64,000 bases of DNA, taken from assembly GCA_030645475.1 (NCBI GenBank), contig JAUSMA010000021.1:1-64000 (forward strand). The letters run 5' to 3'. A program made the translations under genes and the position numbers. The DNA comes from Nitrospirota bacterium. Lineage in GTDB: Bacteria > Nitrospirota > Nitrospiria > Nitrospirales > Nitrospiraceae. Shown piece by piece: positions 40,491 to 48,235 of the stretch; positions within the stretch are counted from its first letter, which is position 1; every line of letters begins with the position of its first letter. The notes beneath the pieces are model-generated. The model saw only the letters and a program-made list of their open reading frames with translations, ran no database searches and was not told the DNA's origin.

Positions 40491-41702
40491 CTACACCGCC
40501 CCAGCCATTTGAAAAACCGGCAGATACATGACGATGACGATCGCGCCCACGAGAACCCCCATGATCAAGAGCAACACCGGTTCAATCCAGGTCGTCAGTT
40601 GTGTGAGCCGGAGGTCCAGGTCACCTTCATAAAATTCAGCCACATCGTGCAACATCGTAGGCAACGATCCGGTCTCCTCACCGACCGATAACATCTCCAC
40701 CGCTAACTTTGGAAATACTTTTGGACGATCCAATGCGGCGGCCAATGTCGTCCCTTCGCGAATTTCCGCCACCGTGCCCGCCACTCCGACTGACACATAC
40801 CGATTCGAGATAGCCCCTCGTGCAATAGACAATGCCTCCACAAGCGGAGTGCCTCCGGCAAGAATCGTCGCAAGCGTGCGAGTGAGCTGCACCGTATAAT
40901 GTTTCACGAAAATCGGCCCCAAGATGGGCACGCTCAATAACAGTCGATCCACGACGAGTCGCCCAGCCGACGTCGCATAGTACGCGCGACCTATGAGCCC
41001 AAAAATAGCGAGTCCTGCAAACCCAGGCATCAGGTATGTTTTGCCGCCTGTCACCACATCGAGCAACAGTTGTGTGGCGGGCGGCAACGATTTCGACGTC
41101 TCTGCATAGACTGACACGAATGTCGGCACGACGTACGTCAACAGAAACCCAATAACGGCAATCCCGACAAGCACGAGAAAGGCAGGATAGGCCAGTACTT
41201 TCGAAACTTTCTGGCGCAGCCCGATCATCAATTTCAAATACGCAATGAATCGCTGCAGCACCTCGGCGAGATTCCCTGATTGTTCTCCCGCTTTGATCGT
41301 CGCAATATACAGTTCAGAAAAATGGGCCGGGTGTTTTGCCAGCGCTTCTGAAGCCGACGCCCCTCCACGAATATCCTGTCGAACCGTCCGCAAGGACTGC
41401 TGAAATCCTGTATGGTTAGATCGCTCGATCAAGAGATCCCACACCCGCAATACGGGGAGACCGGCTTTCACAAGAGCGAGCAGCTCTTGATTGAATACCA
41501 AAAATTCGCCAAGTGGAAGTTTCCCAAACGCCTGCAACCCAAGGCCCAAACCGGTTGGAGCCCCCCCCTGTCTCTGCAGACGAAAAACAAGAAAGCCTTG
41601 GCCTTCCAGTTTGGCTCGAACAAGGTATTCTTCCTCTCCCTCAATCTGACCATCGAGGGTTGAGCCATCAGAACGGGCCACTCTGTAAGCAAAGACAGGC
41701 AT
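40491..41702 (-). CDS. GspF/PilC-family platform protein
   Basis: A 403-residue polytopic inner-membrane protein. Two T2SSF domains are seen, with FNQELLALVKAGLPVLRVWDLL and YTVQLTRTLATILAGGTPLVEAL at matching positions, and three hydrophobic helices (FLVLVGIAVIGFLLTYVVP, YLMPGFAGLAIFGLIG, PVLLLIMGVLVGAIVIVMYLP). N-terminal VFAYRVARSDGSTLDGQIEG is typical. Works with the GspE ATPase directly downstream. Confidence 0.92.
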   Translation of the reverse strand: MPVFAYRVARSDGSTLDGQIEGEEEYLVRAKLEGQGFLVFRLQRQGGAPTGLGLGLQAFGKLPLGEFLVFNQELLALVKAGLPVLRVWDLLIERSNHTGFQQSLRTVRQDIRGGASASEALAKHPAHFSELYIATIKAGEQSGNLAEVLQRFIAYLKLMIGLRQKVSKVLAYPAFLVLVGIAVIGFLLTYVVPTFVSVYAETSKSLPPATQLLLDVVTGGKTYLMPGFAGLAIFGLIGRAYYATSAGRLVVDRLLLSVPILGPIFVKHYTVQLTRTLATILAGGTPLVEALSIARGAISNRYVSVGVAGTVAEIREGTTLAAALDRPKVFPKLAVEMLSVGEETGSLPTMLHDVAEFYEGDLDLRLTQLTTWIEPVLLLIMGVLVGAIVIVMYLPVFQMAGAV

Positions 41703-41746
41703 GGTAAGACGTGCACAAATATCAGGCGGATAACAGGAATGGATGC

Positions 41747-42613
41747 TTATGGCGTCGACGCAACTTTATCGGCACCGACCACGGACATGGGCCGATCATC
41801 CGGCAACCATAAGGCCTGTCCAATGACAATCCTATTGTCGGCCAACTGATTGAGCGTCCGCAGACGTTCCATATTGACTCGATACTTCTGTGCGATACTC
41901 CAAAGCGTATCACCAGGCTTTACAGAAACATGCTTAGCTGGAGCCAACTGCTGCTCAACCGCTGACGAAGGCTCATGGTCGATCGGCACCTGCGACACCG
42001 TCGCTGTGATAGCACCCGCCTGAGGCGTCCCAGGAAACTCCGAGAGCTGATTTCGTTGTGCAGGAACCTGTGTCGCCTTCGAACCTTTGCGCATCGCACC
42101 GCGAGACGGGAGGGGAACGGCCTCCTGCCCATCATGAGCCGATTCCGATTTCCCTGGTTGAGCAAACTGCTTCTGCATCTGTTTCAACTGGCCCTGCAAC
42201 TGATGGCTGCCTCGTGACACACGAGCTCGTTCCGCCCGAGCAACGGCCAACTCTTCCCGTTGCAACTCAATCACCTGCCGCGCTTCGATGACCCGCCGCT
42301 CTGCTTCCCTGACTCGGCCTTCCAGCTGGGCTCGAGCCACCTGAGCCTCGGCCAATTCACTCCGCCGCACTTCAAGATCGGCCCGCAACTCCGCCACCGT
42401 CCGCTGCGCATCGCGCACCGACGATTTTAACGTGTCGGTGGTCAGCTGAAGATCAACCACCTCCGGCTCGCGCATCGGCTCAAGCTCGCCACATCCCACA
42501 AACAGGGCTGAAGCTAAACCGACAACTGTTAACACTCCGACTCGCACCATTGAAGAACTGGCGCGTCTTGCGTCGGCTGAAGCCTGGACCAGACTACGAT
42601 CGTGATTGCACAT
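41747..42613 (-). CDS. LysM-domain lipoprotein with coiled coil
   Basis: About 288 residues from ATG 42613 (AAGGA upstream); other starts are possible. A signal peptide (VRVGVLTVVGLASALFVGC) ends in a possible lipidation cysteine; a long coiled coil (about 50-140; alternate E, R and A residues), then a linker and a single LysM domain (HVSVKPGDTLWSIAQKYRVN then MERLRTLNQLADNRIVIGQ). LysM binds peptidoglycan. Position within the pilus locus suggests an anchor or FimV/pilotin-like helper for the secretin, which is inference. Confidence 0.8.
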   Translation of the reverse strand: MCNHDRSLVQASADARRASSSMVRVGVLTVVGLASALFVGCGELEPMREPEVVDLQLTTDTLKSSVRDAQRTVAELRADLEVRRSELAEAQVARAQLEGRVREAERRVIEARQVIELQREELAVARAERARVSRGSHQLQGQLKQMQKQFAQPGKSESAHDGQEAVPLPSRGAMRKGSKATQVPAQRNQLSEFPGTPQAGAITATVSQVPIDHEPSSAVEQQLAPAKHVSVKPGDTLWSIAQKYRVNMERLRTLNQLADNRIVIGQALWLPDDRPMSVVGADKVASTP

Positions 42614-42621
42614 AAACATCC

Positions 42622-43023
42622 TTACCAACGATTGTACGGGGTACCGTTCGTCCCCACAAATTCAGCCCCTGAAAAGACATCGACCACGCCCCCTTCGACA
42701 GGATCAGAAATCTCTTGCCAGGTGGTCGTGGAACCAGTGAAGGGGTCTTTTGGCATTCCCCGTAAATACCCGGCACCCACCAATGCCGCCAAAGACATCG
42801 GGTACTTTCCCTGATCGGCCTTGTGTTGATCCAGCACATCGCGGAGTGTCGACAGATCCTGACGCAAGGCAGCCTCTTTGGCTTTGACAACCGACGATTG
42901 GTATGAGGGCACCGCCAGGGTGGCAAGTATACCGATAATCGATACCACGATCATCAGTTCGATCAGGGTAAAGCCATCTGAGCCCCCTGTGCCACGCCTA
43001 CCAATCTCGATACTTCGTTCCAT
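42622..43023 (-). CDS. GspG-type major pseudopilin
   Basis: A 133-residue protein with the prepilin cleavage pattern GG-SDG-FTLIELMIVVSIIGILATLAV: G then F, with E at +5. The C-terminal part has PKDPFTGSTTTWQEISDP, the calcium-loop area typical of GspG. Overlaps the preceding pilin gene by 26 bases. Confidence 0.88.
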   Translation of the reverse strand: MERSIEIGRRGTGGSDGFTLIELMIVVSIIGILATLAVPSYQSSVVKAKEAALRQDLSTLRDVLDQHKADQGKYPMSLAALVGAGYLRGMPKDPFTGSTTTWQEISDPVEGGVVDVFSGAEFVGTNGTPYNRW

Positions 43024-43504
43024 CTAAAGCCGCGTCCTGACTTTGAGTCATCACATCGTAGACATCATCCCCGCACCAACTCGATGCAGTCGGCGCATCT
43101 CGATAACATCGGAATAACCAATCGGCCTTGCCGGTTAAGGGGTCGAGTGGAAGACTCCTCAGGTAACGCTTCGTCGTCGTGCCCCTCACTGTCGCCTCTT
43201 CACCGGTGAGCTTAATCCCCAAGAGCATATCCAGCGACTTCGGATATCCGTAAGCGCTCGTTACGTCTTTGCATGTGAGCTTATTCTTCAAACAAGCCGG
43301 CCCCAATAATACGTCGCCATCGCGGTTCCACTCCAACTTGAAGGTATCAATGGCCGCCCGCATGATCCTCAAATGCTGACGCAATTCTATTTCGTGAGTT
43401 CGTTTCGCCGACAGTCGACTAAGCGGCATCGCGACAGAAGCAAGGACCATCACAATCGTCAGCGTGATCAGAAGCTCCAAAAGGGTCACGCCTGACTCTT
43501 TCAC
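42998..43504 (-). CDS. Second pseudopilin
   Basis: A 168-residue pilin-like protein, GTG start overlapping the secretin stop (GTGA). Short leader KESG, then VTLLELLITLTIVMVLASVAM; E at +5. The globular part contains LRSLPLDPLTGKADWLFRCY, again GspG-like. Two adjacent GspG-like pilins are unusual for one machine. Confidence 0.82.
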   Translation of the reverse strand: MKESGVTLLELLITLTIVMVLASVAMPLSRLSAKRTHEIELRQHLRIMRAAIDTFKLEWNRDGDVLLGPACLKNKLTCKDVTSAYGYPKSLDMLLGIKLTGEEATVRGTTTKRYLRSLPLDPLTGKADWLFRCYRDAPTASSWCGDDVYDVMTQSQDAALDGTKYRDW

Positions 43505-45864
43505 CGCACCCTCACAATACCTTTTCCTTCTTGAGGTGGTGCCGTGGATGATTCTGCAGAGGAATCCACCAACACCACACGCATAGGCGACACGCCAGGC
43601 GCCTTGGCATAGAAGGTGACCGTGACGGTCCGCCCGCCGACCTGTCTTGCTGCGGGCGAAATCTTAAAAGCAACCATTCCTGCTTGCGCCCCCAGGCTAC
43701 TGGAGGCCTCCTCACCCGTGCTATCGAGCGGTACGACGTTGCCATTCAGGATCGTTCTGAACTCCAGCACCTTTGGATCATACTGAAGCTGAAACACGCC
43801 TTCTGCCGTCGGCCGAAGACGCTCGTCATCGATGGCAAGCGTAAACTCTTTTCCCATTTGAATGACCGACTCATCCGGTCTGATCGAAGCGGCAGCCCCC
43901 ACCGGCACCAATGGGGTGAGTGATGCTGTAGCAGCTTTCCCTGCCACTCCCCCTTTTAAGGCCCCTCCCAACGATGAGAACCCCGCACTGGCGGCCCCAC
44001 TTCCCATCATGGACATTTTCTTCCCCTGTGGGGTAAACAGCGGGCTCGTAGCGTAGGTTGAATCAGTCCCGGACCAGAACACCTGTTTACTCAACCCGGG
44101 AGGAGTCATGCCTTGAATAATGTGGGGGGTGATCGTCAAGATCACCTCGGTGGTAACCCGTTTGGTGATAAACGAGCTCAGGAGATTACCGATAAAAGGA
44201 AGATCGCCGATCCATGGGATGGTCGTGCGGGTTTTCCGGTCTTCTTCTTGGATCAGCCCTCCCAGCACAATGGTTTCGCCATCCCTCACATTGAGCATGG
44301 TTTCCGCGGACCGATTGCCGAACTTAAACTGAGTAATGGGGGGATTGGCTTGGAGGGTCACCTGCTCGCCGAGGCGAATGACCTCAATCTTCATCTTCAA
44401 GGACAATTCGTTCCCTAGATGGATGGATGGCTCAACAGTCAACTTGACTCCCGTGTCACGGAATTCAATCGAGGTCACCGTCGAGGTTGTTGGAACGGCG
44501 CCTGTGGCAGCTTGCCCTGGCAAGACATTCGTCGTGGACAGCAGAATTGGCTGCTTGTCCCCAATGTTGATTTCCGCTTTCTTATTATTGACCACCCGAA
44601 CCTTCGGTGACGCGAGGGTCTTGGCTTCTGTAATCTGTTTAAAGAAGTCCAACTGGATGTTAGTTGGAAGCTTGAAGAGATAGTTGTTCCCCCCAAGGTC
44701 GGTGAGTTGTCCGCGGGTGAACTGCTGCGCAACATCCCCGGCGATCGCACCAGAAAACCCTGGAGGCACAATGGCGCCGGCGATTTGCTTGGGATAGGTC
44801 AGACCATAGGTTTGATCGACCGTACGATCGACTTCCAACACTTCGACATCAAACAGCACTTCAGAGTCCAGACGATCGTTGGCCAGGATGATCTTTTCAG
44901 CCATCTCCAGTTTTTCGGGTTGATCCCGAATGACAATCGTATTCAATTGTTCATTGGCATGCATCCGTTTGGAGTCGAGCATACTCTTTAACAACACCAG
45001 CATGTCTTTCGCTTTGGCGTTAGACAAATAGAACGTCCGAATCATCAGATCTTGATACTGCTCCTGTTTCTGCCTGGTATTCGGGCTGACAATCACAACA
45101 CCCGGGGATATGGTATGGGAGAACAGGCTATTGCTGTTGAGAATGAGGTTGAACGCATCATCGAACGGCGTGTCCTGAATGCTAATGGTCACGGGGTCAT
45201 TTCGGACATCCTTATCGAAAATGAGATTAATCCCTCCGGCCTTTCCAATCCCTTCCAAGACTTCTTTGAGCCCGGCATTGCGAAACCGAAGTGTCACCGG
45301 TTGCTTCCGCCGATCGTCACGGCTCAGTGCCTGCTGCTCTTCTGTAAGCCTGGAGATACTTTCGAGAGGTTCCTTGAACGAAGGATCCAGCTCAGCTGCT
45401 CTAGCGTAACCTTCCATGGCCTCATCAGTCCGACCGAGTTGGGCAAGGCGATCTGCTTCTCGATTCTGGCCACGCGCATCTTTCAAGCGAAGCGCTTCTA
45501 GCAATCCTGATTGATGCTCCTGGCTGGACGGCTCAATGGTAAGTGCACGTTTAAACTGCTCCGACGCAAGGTCGGGCTGATGTTCTTTGAGATAAGTACG
45601 TCCTCGCTCCTCATACAAGGCCGCGGCTCGTTCTCGAGCCATGATGTATTTGCTCTGTAAAGTGGGATTGAAGGGATCGTCTTTCAGCGCTTGCTTATAG
45701 GCGAGACTCGCTTCCTCCCATTTCCCTGCAGCGAGTTGTTGGTCGCCTCGCTTGATATCAGGAGAGCTGAAGTAGGCGCAGCCAGAAAGAGCCACCATTG
45801 TTCCAAGGACACAGCACATCCCTATTGCCGTATGCTTCACTATCGTATTGCCCTCGCTATCCAT
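43501..45864 (-). CDS. gspD: Secretin with N-terminal TPR and C-terminal cohesin-like domain
   Basis: A 787-residue lipoprotein (lipobox ALSGC, C29). Residues 33-165 are TPR helices (ALKDDPFNPTLQSKYIMARE and similar); then N0/STN-like (about 190-260: VTLRFRNAGLKEVLEGIGKA), an N1/NolW-like domain and the secretin pore domain (about 410-590: LASPKVRVVNNKKAEINIGD and VGLTVEPS-like VKLTVEPSIHLGNEL, then ETIVLGGLIQEEDRKT). The last 120 residues (ESVIQMGKEFTLAIDDERL to the end) look like a cohesin-type beta-sandwich. The domain would lie in the pore's outer or periplasmic part, depending on topology. First gene of the locus. Confidence 0.88.
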   Translation of the reverse strand: MDSEGNTIVKHTAIGMCCVLGTMVALSGCAYFSSPDIKRGDQQLAAGKWEEASLAYKQALKDDPFNPTLQSKYIMARERAAALYEERGRTYLKEHQPDLASEQFKRALTIEPSSQEHQSGLLEALRLKDARGQNREADRLAQLGRTDEAMEGYARAAELDPSFKEPLESISRLTEEQQALSRDDRRKQPVTLRFRNAGLKEVLEGIGKAGGINLIFDKDVRNDPVTISIQDTPFDDAFNLILNSNSLFSHTISPGVVIVSPNTRQKQEQYQDLMIRTFYLSNAKAKDMLVLLKSMLDSKRMHANEQLNTIVIRDQPEKLEMAEKIILANDRLDSEVLFDVEVLEVDRTVDQTYGLTYPKQIAGAIVPPGFSGAIAGDVAQQFTRGQLTDLGGNNYLFKLPTNIQLDFFKQITEAKTLASPKVRVVNNKKAEINIGDKQPILLSTTNVLPGQAATGAVPTTSTVTSIEFRDTGVKLTVEPSIHLGNELSLKMKIEVIRLGEQVTLQANPPITQFKFGNRSAETMLNVRDGETIVLGGLIQEEDRKTRTTIPWIGDLPFIGNLLSSFITKRVTTEVILTITPHIIQGMTPPGLSKQVFWSGTDSTYATSPLFTPQGKKMSMMGSGAASAGFSSLGGALKGGVAGKAATASLTPLVPVGAAASIRPDESVIQMGKEFTLAIDDERLRPTAEGVFQLQYDPKVLEFRTILNGNVVPLDSTGEEASSSLGAQAGMVAFKISPAARQVGGRTVTVTFYAKAPGVSPMRVVLVDSSAESSTAPPQEGKGIVRVR

Positions 45865-45937
45865 TGGTTACCAAAATACAGCCAACGCGAAAAATTGACC
45901 CAGGTGAAACTACGTGGAGTCTTGATGCCACAAGCCA

Positions 45938-45966
45938 TCTATAGCAGCCTCTATAGAGTGGGGCAA
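45938..45966 (-). promoter_or_regulatory. Putative promoter of the pilus/secretion locus
   Basis: On the minus strand TTGCCC (45961-45966), a 17-base spacer, and TATAGA (45938-45943), leading to the secretin gene about 74 bases on. A good sigma70-type fit, but only one candidate among several. Confidence 0.5.
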
Positions 45967-46071
45967 TGAGATTCACAAACTCTGCTGACAGTGAGATATG
46001 GGAGGCCGTGCTTGGCACGTATTAGATTGAAGAGTTCTCGGGGAGGCCAAGCCAACTTCCCCAACTCTGAA

Positions 46072-46102
46072 GAACCAGGGCCCCGGTGAAAGGCCCTGGT
46101 TC
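46072..46102 (-). terminator. Hairpin downstream of the UDP-sugar dehydrogenase
   Basis: GAACCAGGGCC-CCGGTGAAA-GGCCCTGGTTC, an 11-bp perfect stem, 38 bases after the dehydrogenase stop. A second short stem GGTCGG/CCGACC lies at 46106-46126. No U-run is evident, so termination could be rho-assisted. Confidence 0.5.
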
Positions 46103-46139
46103 CTGGGTCGGCAGGCAGAACCGACCACCCTCTATTATG

Positions 46140-47441
46140 CTACAAGCGCCAGTACTTCAACGAGGATGAGAGCTTCGCCCGATCAAGTAGGCTCTTCACA
46201 TCAATCACTACCCCATCACGCTGATCCCGAAGAGGCTTGAGCAATTCTTGCAAGTTCATTTCGGCATACGCACGGTGAGCCACGGCAACAATCAATCCAT
46301 CGACGTTCTTCAAATCATCCCACTGCTGGAGATGAATGCCGTATTCTGCGACCGCTTCCTCTGGTTCGGCGATCGGATCATGTACAAGTACTTGAACACC
46401 ATACTCGCGCAACTCCTGAATAATATCGGGGACCTTGCTATTGCGCAGATCCGGCACATTCTCCTTAAATGTGAGTCCTAACACTGCCACCTTGAGATCG
46501 TTGACTGGCCGAGGAAGTTGACTGAGCAGCTTCATCGTTTGTTCCGCAATAAATTTCCCCATCCCGTTGTTGATACGCCGACCGGCTAGGATTACTTGAG
46601 GATGATAACCGACTGATTCAGCCTTGGAAGTCAGATAATACGGGTCTACACCAATACAATGGCCGCCAACGAGGCCCGGAGTAAACTTCAGGAAATTCCA
46701 CTTCGTTCCTGCCGCATCCAGTACAGACTTGGTATCAATTCCAAGTCGGTGAAAGATGAGTGCCAACTCATTCATCAGCGCGATATTCAAATCTCGCTGG
46801 GTATTTTCAATTACCTTCGCCGCTTCAGCAACCTTAATGCTGGAAGCCCGATGAATCCCCGCCTTAACCACAAGTTCATACGTCTCGGCGACAATCGCTA
46901 ACGATGCATCATCTTGGGCCGACACGACCTTAATAATTCTCTCCAGCGTATGTTCCTTATCTCCCGGATTGATTCGTTCTGGGGAATACCCAATCTTAAA
47001 ATCAACACCTGCTTTCATCCCGGAGACTTTCTCTAAAATAGGAAGGCACACTTCCTCGGTGGCGCCGGGATAGACCGTCGATTCGTAGACCACAATCGAA
47101 CCAGGTGAGAGATTGGCACCTATGAGCTCAGATGATTTGCGAAGAGCCGTCAAATCAGGCTGAAGAGCTTCATTAATCGGCGTAGGGACGGCCACAATGA
47201 TGAAATCTGCGGCCTTGAGATCACTAGGCTGGAATGTATAGTGAACGTCCGTCGCTTTCAGATCAGCAGCAGACACCTCACCTGTACGGTCAAGGCCCTT
47301 CTGTAACTCTGCAATCTTTGCCTTGTTGATATCAAAACCAATCACATGCTGCCGTTTCCCGAATGCGACCGCAATAGGAAGACCAACATAGCCGAGTCCT
47401 ACAACTGCAATTTTTCGCGATGTCTCTTTTTGTTGAGCCAT
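46140..47441 (-). CDS. UDP-N-acetyl-hexosamine dehydrogenase (TviB/WbpO-like)
   Basis: A 433-residue nucleotide-sugar dehydrogenase from ATG 47441 (GAGAGGA upstream). NAD site VVGLGYVGLPIAVAFGKR; catalytic cysteine C262 in GGHCIGVDPYYLTSKAE. The segment SVGYHPQVILAGRRINNGM resembles TviB/WbpO, which oxidise UDP-GlcNAc or UDP-GalNAc to uronic acids. Product would feed a surface polysaccharide. The start is 18 codons inside a longer frame. Confidence 0.9.
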   Translation of the reverse strand: MAQQKETSRKIAVVGLGYVGLPIAVAFGKRQHVIGFDINKAKIAELQKGLDRTGEVSAADLKATDVHYTFQPSDLKAADFIIVAVPTPINEALQPDLTALRKSSELIGANLSPGSIVVYESTVYPGATEEVCLPILEKVSGMKAGVDFKIGYSPERINPGDKEHTLERIIKVVSAQDDASLAIVAETYELVVKAGIHRASSIKVAEAAKVIENTQRDLNIALMNELALIFHRLGIDTKSVLDAAGTKWNFLKFTPGLVGGHCIGVDPYYLTSKAESVGYHPQVILAGRRINNGMGKFIAEQTMKLLSQLPRPVNDLKVAVLGLTFKENVPDLRNSKVPDIIQELREYGVQVLVHDPIAEPEEAVAEYGIHLQQWDDLKNVDGLIVAVAHRAYAEMNLQELLKPLRDQRDGVVIDVKSLLDRAKLSSSLKYWRL

Positions 47442-48235
47442 GAGTCCTCTCCGATTAGTTTTTATCAGAATGGCAGAACCTCCGACTTCCGTCAACGAAA
47501 TCGAGTGAATCTATGCTAGGAACCGGTCATGTTGTCGGAACATGTTCAATCGATTTTTCTTTTTCGTTTTTACTCCCGCCGATAATCTTAGCAACTCCTC
47601 AAGAAACTCAAGAGAGCATTGAGATAACATCTCCGGGCTACATCTCATCAACACTTGATCTCGCCGACAACCACCTTTTCGCCTGATGAGACATTGCAAG
47701 AGCTGGCCACTTTCCCTTGCTAACCACGTGGGAGCACAAATCACATCTATCATGAACGGCTACTAACAAAACTACCCTCCTCATCCCCCTGGCCAAACAG
47801 CGCAAGAACACTGTCTTGTACCATCAAAAAGCTGCATACTCTCGCCTAGTTCCGACGATACAACTCGCCATGATAATATATAAACTTAATATCTTTCAGC
47901 TATTTAGAGTTCATAGTGAATCTGTAGCGTAATATGTTCAAATCTTTGGAGCTGACCACCTTCCACACCTACACCGGCCTTGCCTTCCCCTACCAAAAGT
48001 TTTACCAAGCAGACACCTCAAGTCCTTGTTTTACTGAATTGATTTGAAGCTGAGACGCCACCAGACCTACAGATGCGAACTAGGGCACTGCTCTTGCTCA
48101 GCCTCCCCCACTGGCAGTGCATACCCGAATCAGACCTACCATGGTCGGGGCATCTGCCTCTCATTGGGGCCTGCATAAAATCCGCTTCGATCGATACTCG
48201 TAGTGGCGGATAGTGAAATACGGAGGATCTAGACC
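47442..48235. other. Long divergent intergenic region
   Basis: About 790 bases, A/T-rich, between the dehydrogenase and the repeat-protein gene. Several short frames exist but none has family similarity or a good ribosome site. No CRISPR repeat, tRNA or clear promoter pair was isolated, though the length suggests regulatory content. Confidence 0.4.

Noticed and set aside
47511-47753. 80-codon minus-strand frame in the long gap
   Set aside because: No ribosome site, unusual composition with many Cys and Arg, no similarity.
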